Source: PALSA-612 sp963755155
GTDB lineage: Bacteria; Actinomycetota; Thermoleophilia; Gaiellales; Gaiellaceae
Length of the DNA stretch: 64,000 nucleotides
Assembly (NCBI GenBank): GCA_963755155.1
Contig: CAVWIV010000007.1
Coordinates: forward strand, 372,001-436,000
Direction: 5' to 3'
The position numbers and the translations under genes were made by a program. The notes under the pieces were generated by a model, which saw only the letters and a program-made list of their open reading frames with translations, was not told the origin of the DNA and made no database searches. Shown piece by piece: positions 17,118 to 26,122 of this stretch (positions are counted from its first letter, which is position 1; the number at the start of each line of letters is the position of its first letter).

Positions 17118-19497
17118 ATGGAGCGATACGACCCCCAACAGATCGAGGAGAAGTGGCAGCGCGTCTGGGAGGCCGAGGGCGCCTTCCACGAGCCGAACCC
17201 CGCCCCCGGCGAGGAGGCGGACGAGCGCCACTGGTACCAGCTGGAGATGCTCCCGTACCCGTCGGGGTCGCTCCACATGGGGCACGTCCTCAACTACACG
17301 ATGGGGGACGTGCAGACGCACCTGCGCCGGCGGAGCGGCTGGCGCGTGCTGCGCCCGATGGGCTTCGACTCGTTCGGCCTGCCTGCCGAGAACGCTGCGC
17401 TCCGCGACGGCGAGCATCCGCGCAAGAGCACCGAGCGCTACATCGTCCTCATGCGCGAGCAGATGAAGCGGCTGGGCTGGGCGATCGACTGGGACCGCGA
17501 GGTCTCGGCCCACCAGCCCGAGTTCTACCGCTGGACGCAGTGGCTGTTCCTGAAGTTCTTCGAGCGCGGCCTGGCGTATCGGAAGGCCGCGCCGGTCAAC
17601 TGGTGCCCGAACGACCAGACGGTCGTCGCGAACGAGTACGTCATCGACGGCCACTGCGAGCGTTGCGGAGCCGAGGTGGAGGCGCGGAACCTCGAGCAGT
17701 GGTTCTTCAAGATCACGGACTACGCAGACGAGCTTGCTCGAGTACGACCTGCCCGAGGGCGGAGACTGGCCGGAGCGGACGAAGACGATCCAGCGCAACT
17801 GGATCGGTCGCTCGGAGGGCGCGGAGATCCTGTTCCGCATCGACGAGCTGGACGAGGACGTGCCCGTCTTCACGACGCGGCCGGACACGCTGTTCGGCGC
17901 GACGTTCTTCGTGCTGGCGCCTGAGCATCCGCTCGTCGAGCGAATCGCGAACGAGGAGGTTCAGGCGTACGCGAAGCAGACCGCAGCACGCCGCGGCGAG
18001 GACCGGGCCGCCCAGGAGGTGAAGACCGGCGTTTTCACCGGGCACCACGCGATCAATCCCGTCAACGGCGAACGGCTGCCGGTCTACGTCGCCGACTACG
18101 TGCTCATGGAGTACGGCACCGGCGCGATCATGGCCGTGCCGGCCCACGACGAGCGCGACCGCGAGTTCGCGGAGGCGTTCGAGCTGCCGATCGTGGAGGT
18201 CGTGACCGAGGACGGCCGGCTCGTCTCTTCGGGCGAGTTCGACGGCCTGCCCGCCGACGAGGGCAGGGCCGCGATCGTCGACTCCCTGCGAAGCAGGGGA
18301 AGGCCTCGCCGACGGTCTCGTATCGCCTCCGTGACTGGAGCTTCTCGCGGCAGCGCTACTGGGGCTCCCCGATCCCGATCGTCTACTGCGACGACTGCGG
18401 GATCGTCCCCGTGCCGGAAGACGAGCTACCGGTGCTGCTGCCCGAGGTCGAGGACTACCGGCCGAAGGGCGTGGCGCCACTCGCCTCCAACACGGAGTGG
18501 CTGCACGTGCCGTGCCCGAAGTGCGGGAAGCCGGGCACGCGTGAGGCGGACACGATGGACACGTTCGTCGACTCCTCCTGGTACTTCCTGCGCTACGTCG
18601 ACCCGCACTCGGACGTCGCTCCGTTCGACCGTGCCGCCGCCGACTTCTGGTGCCCGATCTCGCAGTACATCGGCGGCATCGACCACTCGACCGGCCACCT
18701 CCTGTACTCGCGGTTCTTCGTGAAGGTCATGAACGAGATGGGGCTCGTCGGCTTCCGGGAGCCGTTCGCCAGCGTCTTCCACCAGGGCTGGGTGCTGCAG
18801 GGCGGCACGAAGATGTCGAAGTCGAAGGGCAACGTCGAGGGACCCGACGAGCTCGTGCGCCTGCACGGCGCTGACGCCATCCGCCTCTACATCCTCTTCC
18901 TGGGGCCTGCCGACCAGGACATGGAGTGGACGCCCGCGGGCGCCGAGGGAATCGCACGGTTCCTGCGCCGGCTGTGGCGGCTCGTCCACGAGGTGGCTGC
19001 GGTCGGCGACGGTGCCGGCGCGGCCGTCACGCCGCTGGCCCGCAAGGCGCACGAGACGATCGCGAAGGTGACCGACGACATCGGGCGGCGCCAGTCGTAC
19101 AACACCGCCATCGCGGCGATCATGGAGCTCGTCAACGAGCTGTCGCGCGACGCGGCGGATCCCGGCTGCAAGGTTCGCGGCCGAGACGGCCGTCGGCCTC
19201 ATCCAGCCGTACGCGCCGCACGTGGCCGAGGAGCTGTGGGGCGTGCTCGGGCACGAGCGACTGTGGGAGGCGCCGTGGCCCGTGGCCGACGAGGCGATGC
19301 TCGAGCGCGAGACGTTCGAGCTCGTCGTCCAGGTCAACGGCCGCGTCCGCGACCGAGTCGAGGCCGCGGCGGCGCTGTCCGACGACGAGCTCGTCGAGCT
19401 GGCCAAGGGCTCGGAGAAGGTTCAGGCGCACCTGGACGGCAAGGAGATCCGCCAGGCGATCGTCGTCTCGCGCAAGCTCGTGAACTTCGTCGTTTGA
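17118..19497 (+). CDS. leuS: Leucyl-tRNA synthetase (three one-base frameshifts in this sequence)
   Basis: LeuS charges tRNA-Leu. The HIGH-type motif is seen as SGSLHMGHVLNYT, the KMSKS motif as GGTKMSKSKGN, the zinc-like CERCG and CPKCGKPGT sites and the editing domain (TTRPDTLFGATFF, YGTGAIMAVPAHDERD) are in order, ending with the anticodon-binding and VRDRVE tail. Frames change near 17734 (surplus T), 18289 (missing G) and 19164 (surplus G); repairing these gives about 793 residues, normal for bacteria. As this gene is essential, the changes are probably errors. The start ATG has AAGGA 5 nt upstream. Expression is probably controlled by the upstream attenuator. Confidence 0.9.
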
Positions 19498-19543
19498 TCT
19501 GAGTCGCGGCGACAGGCCGCGGGCCAGAAAGTCTCGCGAGGCG

Positions 19544-19569
19544 AGGCGGCCCCGCCGCCGGGGCCGCCT
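19544..19569. terminator. GC-only 10-bp hairpin between convergent leuS and GlsB-like gene
   Basis: A perfect inverted repeat AGGCGGCCCC / GGGGCCGCCT with a 6-nt loop (GCCGCC) sits 47 bases after the leuS stop and 16 bases before the stop of the convergent gene. There is no T-tract on either side. It probably works as a bidirectional terminator or 3'-end stabiliser. Confidence 0.55.
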
Positions 19570-19584
19570 GCTGTTGCTGCGCCG

Positions 19585-19863
19585 TTAGTGCGTGACAGTG
19601 CTTCCCCTGCGATCTACAACGAGCCGGTAGATCACGAGGAGGATGATCGCTCCAATAATCGCCGTGAGCCACGATGAGATGTCGAAGAACTCATCCATCG
19701 GATCCGCGTCGAAGAGCGCTCCTGCCAGAAAGCCGCCGATGACAGCTCCTACGATGCCGATGACGGCGGTGATGATCCATCCACCCGGGTCGTCGCCGGG
19801 CATGATTGCCTTCGCGATCATCCCGGCGAGCAGGCCAAGGACGATGAATGCGATGATTCCCAT
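19585..19863 (-). CDS. GlsB/YeaQ/YmgE-family stress-response membrane protein
   Basis: 92 residues, mostly three glycine-rich membrane helices: GIIAFIVLGLLAGMIAKAIM, GGWIITAVIGIVGAVIGGF and the C-terminal AIIGAIILLVIYRLV. The pattern PGDDPGGW is characteristic of the transglycosylase-associated protein family, small membrane proteins induced by stress or acid whose mechanism is unknown. The ATG at 19863 is preceded by AGGAGGA, one of the strongest ribosome sites in the window, so this gene is not leaderless. The longer upstream frame is not conserved. Confidence 0.88.
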   Translation of the reverse strand: MGIIAFIVLGLLAGMIAKAIMPGDDPGGWIITAVIGIVGAVIGGFLAGALFDADPMDEFFDISSWLTAIIGAIILLVIYRLVVDRRGSTVTH

Positions 19864-19876
19864 CAGTTCTTCCTCC

Positions 19877-20188
19877 TCATAGGTCACGCCGTTGTACCCA
19901 GCGCCGAGGGCGACTGAAACGCAAGATGTAGACGCGCGCGCCCCGAATCGCCCGCTGCATCTCCTGGGCATCCTCTCCGTGGTACAGCGCGCTCGGCTCG
20001 CCGGGACGCAGTATCCCCATGCCGAAGCCGACCTGCTCGAAGCGCGCGTTCTCGGGCTCGAAGACGGCGTAGAAGCCGTAACCGTCAGTGTCGAACCACG
20101 GCACCTCGCGAGCGTTGACGACGAACCAGCCTTCTCCGGAAGGACGTGTGCCGGTCTCTACCCGCTCGAGTGGCGCCTGAGGAATCAT
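19877..20188 (-). pseudogene. Truncated cupin-domain protein (N-terminal half only)
   Basis: 103 residues. The N-terminus (MIPQAPLERVETGTRPSGEG, then GWFVVNAREVPW) and PGEPSALYHGEDAQE match the start of a family of about 150-residue small cupins. Right after DAQE, where the metal-binding second cupin motif should follow (DFLVLSG-like), the sequence turns into an arginine-rich unrelated tail and stops. No single-base change restores it, so this looks like a 3' deletion joined to the spacer of the next gene. A TACGCT box lies 7 nt before the ATG, so it may still be expressed. Confidence 0.55.
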
Positions 20189-20232
20189 CGTCTCCAGCGT
20201 AATCGACGATCGCCATAAACCGGCACAGAGTC

Positions 20233-20250
20233 GGCACAGACATGTAACAC
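20233..20250 (+). repeat. 18-nt motif copy A upstream of comEA
   Basis: GGCACAGACATGTAACAC, 13 bases before the comEA ATG. Related 18-mers occur at 36372-36389 (upstream of era) and 40340-40357 (upstream of the second aldehyde-dehydrogenase gene). A further partial copy (CGGCACAGAG) begins at 20221. It may be a regulator site or part of an alternative-sigma promoter. Confidence 0.4.
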
Positions 20251-20263
20251 GTTCGTTGTCACT

Positions 20264-20842
20264 ATGGGCAACGTGTCGTCGATCCCGGTATCGCGCCGGC
20301 AGGCGATCACCGTCACGCTCGGCCTGGCCGTGCTGCTCCTGCTCGGGGCGCGCTGGCTCGATCGTCCTGCGGCTGCCCCGCATTCGGCGGCGGCTCCAGT
20401 GCGCGTTCGCGCCGGTCCGGCTGTCCGGCCTCGGGTGATCGTCGACGTCACGGGCGCGGTCCGGCGGCCCGGCCTCTACCGGCTACCCGAGGGATCGCGT
20501 GTAGCAGACGCGCTCGAGCGGGCCGGCGGGCCGACACGCAAGGCATTCCTGGAAGCGGTCAATCTCGCCGCGCCGCTCGCGGACGGCCAGCAGGTGCTCG
20601 TCCCACGCAAGACGGCGATGGGAATGGCTTTGCCCGCAACCGCCACCACCGGCCCGGTCAGCCTGAGTGCGGCGACACTCGAGCAGCTGGACACGCTGCC
20701 CGGGGTCGGTCCCGTGACCGCCCAGAAGATCCTCGATCACCGCACCGCGCACGGCGCCTTTCGTTCGGTCGAGGAGCTCGATGCCGTGCCTGGCATCGGG
20801 CCGGCGACTATCGAGGAGCTTCGCGAGCTGGTGGTGCCGTGA
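20264..20842 (+). CDS. comEA: ComEA-type DNA-binding competence protein
   Basis: 192 residues. One membrane anchor (about 15-32), a proline/alanine linker, an SLBB domain (VIVDVTGAVRRPGLYRLPEG, from about residue 58) and a C-terminal pair of helix-hairpin-helix motifs (LDTLPGVGPVTAQKILDHR and LDAVPGIGPATIEEL, about 139-190). It binds incoming double-stranded DNA outside the membrane and passes it to ComEC. The stop overlaps the comEC start by 4 bases. The ATG at 20264 has no Shine-Dalgarno. Confidence 0.93.
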   Translation: MGNVSSIPVSRRQAITVTLGLAVLLLLGARWLDRPAAAPHSAAAPVRVRAGPAVRPRVIVDVTGAVRRPGLYRLPEGSRVADALERAGGPTRKAFLEAVNLAAPLADGQQVLVPRKTAMGMALPATATTGPVSLSAATLEQLDTLPGVGPVTAQKILDHRTAHGAFRSVEELDAVPGIGPATIEELRELVVP

Positions 20843-23097
20843 TCGAGAGGCTGTCGGGCCACGTGCCGCACCTCCTGCTTGCAGGGCTCTGCGTCGGCAT
20901 CGCGTCCTCCAACGCCGTTCGTGTCGAGACGGCGACCGTGCCCCTGCTCGCCGTCGCTGCGGCCGCCCTCGCCGCCACGCTGCCACGGGCACGGTTCGCA
21001 CTGCTCGCGATGGGCCTGGTGCTCGCGGGCGCCTGGTGGGGCGCGCTGCGGCTCGAGGCGATCGACCGGAGCCCGATGTCGACCGAGATCGGGCGTGCCG
21101 CCGTCGCCCGCGTGACGGTCACCGGGCCTACTCGCCGAACGCAGTTCGCGCTTCGCATACCCGCACGCATCGATCGCTTCGGTGACCGCGACGTGCGCGA
21201 GCCGGTCCTGCTCCAACTACCGGTGGGCAGGTCGCCGCCCCAGGGCGCGATCCTCGAGCTTCCGGTCCTCGTGGCCGCGCCGCGGTCCGGCGACGATGGC
21301 TTCGACGAGCGCACGTGGCTTCGGCGCCACGGCGTCCACGTGGTCCTGCGAGGTCGCGACCCAGAGGTCGTCGGCCGCCGCGGAGGGCTCGGCGGCGTTG
21401 CTGACCGGCTCCGGGCTGCGATCGCCACCGCGCTCGCGTCGGGTGTCGCTGGTGAGCGGCGTGCCGTGCTGCTCGGGATCGTGCTCGGCGAGGACGAAGG
21501 GCTCGACGAAGACCTGCGGGACGCGTTCCGTGCCTCGGGGCTCTACCACCTGCTCGCCGTGTCGGGTCAGAACGTCGCGCTCGTCGCCGGCGGCGTGCTG
21601 CTCGTCGCATGGCTGCTCGGCATTCCGCGGATGGCGGGGCAGGTCGGGGCGCTCGCGGCGATCGGCGCGTACGTGCTTGCCGTGGGTGCGCAACCGTCGG
21701 TGATACGCGCCGGGGTGGCGGGCGGCCTTGCATCTCTCGCGTGGATGTGTGCCCGCGAGCGGGATCGCTGGTGGTTCCTGCTTCTCGGAGCGCTCGTGCT
21801 GCTCGCGTGGAACCCGTACAACCTGCTCGACGCCGGCTTTCAGCTCTCGTTCTCGGCCGTCGCCGCGATCTTCACGCTCGTGCCCCGCCTGATGCGCTGG
21901 TTAGAGGGATACCCGCTGCCGCGTGCGGCGGCAGCCGTCGTCGCCGTGTCGATCGCCTGCGGCGTTGCCACCGTGCCGATCCTCCTCTTCCAGTTCGGCT
22001 CCGTGCCTGCGTACTCCGTGGTCGCCAACGCGATGGCGGCGCCTGTCGTCGCGCCGCTGCTCGGGCTCGGCCTGCTCGCGGCAGCTGTCCACCCAGTCGT
22101 CCCGGACGTCGCCGCGCTGCTCGTGTGGCTGGACGGCTGGCTAGCGGCGTATCTCGTGCTGTGTGCGAGGGCGGTCGCCTCGATCCCGTACGCGCAGCTT
22201 TCGGCTGCGCCCATATTGCTCATGACAGCAGGTCTGGCTGCCGCCATCGCCCTCGGCAGGAGATCGAGGACGCTGGCCGTGGTCTTTGTGGCGGCCGGGC
22301 TCGTCGCGATCGCCTGGCGGGCGGCGCCCGATCCTGTGCTGCGCCCACCGACCGGGCTGCGTGTGACGTTTCTCGACGTCGGCCAGGGCGACGCGACGCT
22401 CATCCAGGTTCCGCGAGGCTCGCTCCTCGTCGACCAGGGCCCACCCGAGGCGAACGTGGCTCAACAGCTGCACCGTTTCGGCATCCGCGAGCTGTCGCTG
22501 CTCGTGCTCACGCATCCGCAGCGGGATCACGTCGGTGGCGCAGCCGACGTTCTGGGCAGCACGCGCGTCCGTGCGGTCCTCGATCCGAGGCTCGCGTCAT
22601 CGGGACCCGAGGAGCGCGCGGCGATCGCGGAGGCGAAGGAACATCGCGTTCCCGTAGTGACCGCGCGGCCGGGGCTCGAATATGCGATCGGGCGCCTGCG
22701 CGTGCGGGTCCTCTGGCCCGACGGTCCGGGTGTGCCGAGCGAGGACCCGAACCTCCGCGCGACGGTCTGCCTCGTCTCGTATGGCGAGGTCGACGTGCTG
22801 CTCGGCGCCGACGCAGAGTCGCCGGTCCTGCTGCCGCTCCGCCTTCCTCCCGTGGAGATTCTCAAGGTCTCGCACCACGGCTCGGCGGATGCGCTGCTGC
22901 CCGCGCTGCTGCGAGAGCTCAGGCCGAACGTCGCTGTGATCTCGGTAGGTGACAGCAACACGTACGGCCATCCGACGCCGGAGACGCTCGCCGCGTTAGC
23001 CGCTTCGCCCGGCCTGGCCGTGTACCGCACCGACCGTGACGGAGCCGTCACCATCGAGTCCGACGGCCGCCGGCTCAGCGTCGCCACCGAGGACTAG
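20839..23097 (+). CDS. comEC: ComEC/Rec2 DNA-uptake channel with MBL domain
   Basis: 752 residues, normal for the three-domain form. N-terminal membrane/OB part, the central Competence domain with GLYHLLAVSGQNVALVAGG and about eight further helices, and a C-terminal metallo-beta-lactamase-like domain: FLDVGQGDATLIQVP, LTHPQRDHVGG (with D and H in place of the full HxHxDH), VSHHGSADALL and NTYGHPTPETL. It carries single-stranded DNA across the membrane and may degrade the other strand. GTG at 20839 overlaps the comEA stop. Its stop codon TAG is part of the TAGAGT box of holA. Confidence 0.93.
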   Translation: MIERLSGHVPHLLLAGLCVGIASSNAVRVETATVPLLAVAAAALAATLPRARFALLAMGLVLAGAWWGALRLEAIDRSPMSTEIGRAAVARVTVTGPTRRTQFALRIPARIDRFGDRDVREPVLLQLPVGRSPPQGAILELPVLVAAPRSGDDGFDERTWLRRHGVHVVLRGRDPEVVGRRGGLGGVADRLRAAIATALASGVAGERRAVLLGIVLGEDEGLDEDLRDAFRASGLYHLLAVSGQNVALVAGGVLLVAWLLGIPRMAGQVGALAAIGAYVLAVGAQPSVIRAGVAGGLASLAWMCARERDRWWFLLLGALVLLAWNPYNLLDAGFQLSFSAVAAIFTLVPRLMRWLEGYPLPRAAAAVVAVSIACGVATVPILLFQFGSVPAYSVVANAMAAPVVAPLLGLGLLAAAVHPVVPDVAALLVWLDGWLAAYLVLCARAVASIPYAQLSAAPILLMTAGLAAAIALGRRSRTLAVVFVAAGLVAIAWRAAPDPVLRPPTGLRVTFLDVGQGDATLIQVPRGSLLVDQGPPEANVAQQLHRFGIRELSLLVLTHPQRDHVGGAADVLGSTRVRAVLDPRLASSGPEERAAIAEAKEHRVPVVTARPGLEYAIGRLRVRVLWPDGPGVPSEDPNLRATVCLVSYGEVDVLLGADAESPVLLPLRLPPVEILKVSHHGSADALLPALLRELRPNVAVISVGDSNTYGHPTPETLAALAASPGLAVYRTDRDGAVTIESDGRRLSVATED

Positions 23098-23106
23098 AGT
23101 GGCGAT

Positions 23107-24072
23107 GTGGCCGACCTGAAGCCTGTTTACCTCATCGCCGGCTCCGACCGGCCGAAGGTGCAGAGGGCGGTCGAGCGCCTCAAGGGCTACTTCGACCCGG
23201 CCGGCATCGAGCAGCTGTCGGCCGACACGGCGTCTGGCGACGACGCTGTGGCGGCGTGCAACTCCCTCGGCCTGTTCACGACCGGCGGACGGCTCGTGCT
23301 CGTGACGGACGTCGACGGCCATCGGTCGAAGGAAGGCCGGCTGGCGGGCGGCTGGAAGGCGAAGGACGTCGAGGCCGTCACGGCGTACGCGAAGGCGCCC
23401 GCGCCGGAGACCGTGCTCGCGCTCGTCGCAGAGGAGGCCAAGAAGGGGACCTCGCTCGCCAAGGTCGCCGAGCTGCTCCTCTTCGAGGCAAGGGCCTCGG
23501 CGCTCGTCCCCTGGGTGACCAAGCAGTTCGCCGAGCTCGAGGCGAAAGCGCACCCGGATGCGTGCCGGCTGCTCGTCGAGCTCGTCGGCGAGAACTCGGA
23601 CGAGCTGCGGCTCGAGGTCGAGAAGCTCGTCCTGTGGGCGCAAGGCGAGGAGATCACTGCCGAGCACGTCGAGGAGATGGTGCTGCCGCGCGGGCCTGTG
23701 AAGCCCTGGACGCTCACCGACGCGTGGTCCAAGCGCGACGTCCCGACGGTGCTCTCGGCCGCGCAAAGGCTCCTGCGCCAGGGGGACACGCCGAGCGGCA
23801 TCGCGTGGAAGCTCGGCGACCACGTCGCGCTCGTGGCTGCGTGTAAGAGATTTTCGGCCGAGGGCATCACCCCGGCCGAGGCCGCGAAGCGCCTCAAGCG
23901 GCGCAGCGAGTTTCCCGTGAAGAAGGCCTATGAGGCGGCCGAGGGCTGGGGCGAGAATGAGCTCGCGGCCGCGCTCGTGCGCCTCGCCGAGCTCGACGTC
24001 GCGCTGAAGGGCGGAAGCCGACTGCCCGATGAGTTGGAGCTCGACCGAGCGCTCGTAGAGGTCAGCCGCTAG
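23107..24072 (+). CDS. holA: DNA polymerase III delta subunit
   Basis: 321 residues, usual length. VYLIAGSDRPKVQRAVERL at the start, the GLFTTGGRLVLVTDVDG strand, ALVPWVTKQFAELEAKAHP, LVGENSDELRLEVEKLVLW and the C-terminal domain with DTPSGIAWKLGDHV follow the HolA pattern. It opens and loads the beta clamp. The GTG start has TAGAGT exactly 6 nt before it. comEC-holA-rpsT is a common order in bacteria; here rpsT is convergent and the two stop codons share CTAG. Confidence 0.92.
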   Translation: MADLKPVYLIAGSDRPKVQRAVERLKGYFDPAGIEQLSADTASGDDAVAACNSLGLFTTGGRLVLVTDVDGHRSKEGRLAGGWKAKDVEAVTAYAKAPAPETVLALVAEEAKKGTSLAKVAELLLFEARASALVPWVTKQFAELEAKAHPDACRLLVELVGENSDELRLEVEKLVLWAQGEEITAEHVEEMVLPRGPVKPWTLTDAWSKRDVPTVLSAAQRLLRQGDTPSGIAWKLGDHVALVAACKRFSAEGITPAEAAKRLKRRSEFPVKKAYEAAEGWGENELAAALVRLAELDVALKGGSRLPDELELDRALVEVSR

Positions 24073-24326
24073 CCGGAGACGAGCCGTGCCGCCTGCGACT
24101 TGCGGCGCGAAGCGGTGTTCCGGTGGAGCGCGCCGCGCGTGACAGCGCGGTCGAGCCAGCGCACGAGATCGTGGTGCGCGGCCGCGACGGCGTCTTTGTC
24201 GCCCGCTTCCACCGCGGCGTCAAGCTTGCGCGTAAGCGTGCGCACGGTCGAGCGGTAGCGGACGTTCTCGGCGCGCTGCCGCTCGGTGGTCCGGACACGC
24301 TTCTTCTGCTGGCGAATGTTCGGCAT
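24069..24326 (-). CDS. rpsT: Small-subunit ribosomal protein bS20
   Basis: 85 residues, basic and helical: MPNIRQQKKRVRTTERQR is a standard bS20 start, and TLTRKLDAAVEAGDKDAVAA and LDRAVTRGALHRNTASRRKS are conserved. It binds 16S rRNA early in 30S assembly. The ATG at 24326 is taken because conservation begins there. No Shine-Dalgarno precedes it; instead a hairpin and T-tract lie just upstream, which suggests control in the leader. Confidence 0.95.
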   Translation of the reverse strand: MPNIRQQKKRVRTTERQRAENVRYRSTVRTLTRKLDAAVEAGDKDAVAAAHHDLVRWLDRAVTRGALHRNTASRRKSQAARLVSG

Positions 24327-24332
24327 AGACGG

Positions 24333-24353
24333 AAAAAAGACCCGCTGCGCGGG
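24333..24353 (-). terminator. Terminator-like hairpin in the rpsT leader
   Basis: On the minus strand a stem CCCGC / GCGGG with loop GCA (24353-24341) is followed by TC and six T (24338-24333). The T-tract ends 6 nt before the rpsT ATG. No gene lies upstream on this strand that would need it, as murJ is divergent, so it probably acts as an attenuator for rpsT. The stem is short (5 bp plus a possible G-T pair), so strength is uncertain. Confidence 0.5.
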
Positions 24354-24412
24354 CGGATCGATGGTACCAGAGGGGTGGAGAACGCCGGTCCGCTCCATAT
24401 CCTGTCTCGGGC

Positions 24413-25993
24413 GTGAACGACCCCGATCCCATCGTCCGCCGGCGCCACCTCGCGGCCTCGGCGGCGATCTTCGGCGTCGCGACCGGCCTCTCGCGCGTCC
24501 TCGGCCTCGTCCGCGAGATCGTCGCGCGCCGCTACTTCGGCGTCCAGGGCGAGATCAACGCCTTCACCGTCGCGTTCCAGGTGCCGAACCTCGTTCGCGC
24601 GCTCGTGGCGGACGCGGCGCTCGGGGCAGCGTTCGTCCCGGTCTTCAGCGAGCTGCTGGAGAAGGGGGAGAAAGCCCGCGCGTGGCGAGTGGCATCGACC
24701 GTCTTCTGGCTCCTGCTACTCGGGCTGTCGGCGCTCACCGCGCTCTGCATGCTGCTCGCGCCGGTCATCCTCGCGCCGTTCGGGTTGCCGGCCGAGTACG
24801 ACAGCCTCGCCGTCACGCTCTCGCGGATCCTCTTCCCGATCGTCGTCCTGCTCGGCGTCTCGGGCGTTATCGTCGGCATCCTCGCGAGCTACGAGCAGTT
24901 CTCGATCCCGGCGCTCACGCCGGTCTTCTGGAACCTCGCGATCATCATCGGGCTCGTCGTCGGGGTGCCGCAGGCGGACTCGGAGAGCGCGAAGCTCTAC
25001 GTGTACGCCGGCTCGATCCTCGTCGGCACGATCATCCAGGTGCTGCTACCGGTGCCGTGGCTGCTGAAGCTCGACGGCCGGCTGCACCGGCTGATCGACT
25101 GGCGCGACCCCGCCGTCAAGCAGACCTTCGTGCTGATGATCCCGGTGACGCTCGGCCTGGGGCTCATCAACTTCAACGCGGTGATCGGGACGTTCTTCGC
25201 GTCCCGCTACATCGACCCGACGATCTCACCGAGCGCCATCGACGCCGCTTTCCGCATCTACATGCTCCCCCAGGGGATGTTCTCGGTCGCGGTGGCGACG
25301 GTGCTGTTCCCGGCCATCTCGCGGCTGGCGGCCCGCGGCGACATGGACGGCTTCCGCTCCACAGTGTCCATCGGCATCCGCCAGATCGCGTTCCTGCTCG
25401 TGCCTGCGAGCGTTGCCGCCGCCGTGCTCGCCGAGCCGATCGTGCGGCTGCTGTACGAGCGCGGCGAGTTCACGCCCGACCAGACGCCGGTTGTCGCCGC
25501 GGCGCTCGCGGCGTTCACGACAGGCCTCGCATTCAACGGGATGATGCTGATGCTGAACCGCGCGTTCTTCGCCCTCCAGTCGCCGTGGATCCCGACATGG
25601 GTGGCCGCGTTCAACCTCACGCTGAACACGCTGCTCTACATCCCGCTCTATCGCGTCGGCACGTGGGGCATCCCGCTCGCGATCTCGCTCTCGAACGTGG
25701 CGGCCGCGCTCGTGTTGCTCGTGCTGCTGCGGCGCCGGCTCGGCCATCTGGAGATCAGGGAGACGACGCGCGCGATCGCGCTCATCACCGTCGCGTCGTG
25801 CGCGCTGGCCGGAGTGAGCTACGGCGTCTGGTGGGCGCTCGACGAGGGTCTCGGAGACACGTTCTGGGCGCAGGTCGTCGCGGTCGGCCTCGCGCTCACG
25901 GCCGGCACCGTCGCCTACGTCGGCGCCTGCTGGGTGCTGCGCGTGCGCGAGTTGAGGGCGGTGCTAGCGTTGATTCGAGGCCGCAGCGCCTGA
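24413..25993 (+). CDS. murJ: Lipid II flippase MurJ (MviN)
   Basis: 526 residues with about 14 membrane segments. The MurJ/MviN start ATGLSRVLGLVREIVARRYFG, GAAFVPVFSE, then RILFPIVVLLGVSGVIVGIL and MLPQGMFSVAVATVLFPAIS are strongly conserved. It moves lipid-linked peptidoglycan precursor across the membrane. The C-terminus has no kinase or extra domain, unlike the mycobacterial form. GTG at 24413 with TATCCT 9 nt upstream. It is divergent from rpsT. Confidence 0.93.
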   Translation: MNDPDPIVRRRHLAASAAIFGVATGLSRVLGLVREIVARRYFGVQGEINAFTVAFQVPNLVRALVADAALGAAFVPVFSELLEKGEKARAWRVASTVFWLLLLGLSALTALCMLLAPVILAPFGLPAEYDSLAVTLSRILFPIVVLLGVSGVIVGILASYEQFSIPALTPVFWNLAIIIGLVVGVPQADSESAKLYVYAGSILVGTIIQVLLPVPWLLKLDGRLHRLIDWRDPAVKQTFVLMIPVTLGLGLINFNAVIGTFFASRYIDPTISPSAIDAAFRIYMLPQGMFSVAVATVLFPAISRLAARGDMDGFRSTVSIGIRQIAFLLVPASVAAAVLAEPIVRLLYERGEFTPDQTPVVAAALAAFTTGLAFNGMMLMLNRAFFALQSPWIPTWVAAFNLTLNTLLYIPLYRVGTWGIPLAISLSNVAAALVLLVLLRRRLGHLEIRETTRAIALITVASCALAGVSYGVWWALDEGLGDTFWAQVVAVGLALTAGTVAYVGACWVLRVRELRAVLALIRGRSA

Positions 25994-26003
25994 CAAGAGG
26001 GCT

Positions 26004-26122
26004 TGGCGAAACAGCAGCTGTGCCGCCAGAACGCACCGGATCGCCGCGCTGCGGTGTCCTCGGTCGCCCACGTACTTCTAGTACGCGGGCTCCCTGCGTC
26101 CTTGCAGCGCGACGCCCGGAGC
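26004..26122. other. Highly structured spacer between murJ and lepA (candidate structured RNA or dispersed repeat)
   Basis: Four hairpins stand in a row. (1) TGGCG 26004-26008 with CGCCA 26024-26028, inner ACAG/CTGT. (2) CACCG 26034-26038 with CGGTG 26052-26056. (3) CCCACGTACT 26067-26076 with AGTACGCGGG 26080-26089, one mismatch. (4) GCTCC 26089-26093 with GGAGC 26118-26122, inner GCGTC/GACGC. No frame in the spacer looks like a protein. The strand is not known since hairpins read both ways. It could be a lepA leader RNA, an independent RNA or an interspersed palindromic repeat. Confidence 0.45.

Noticed and set aside
17118..19497. Programmed frameshifting in leuS
   Set aside because: Three changes without slippery sequences, in positive and negative directions, in a gene that needs full-length product; base errors are simpler.
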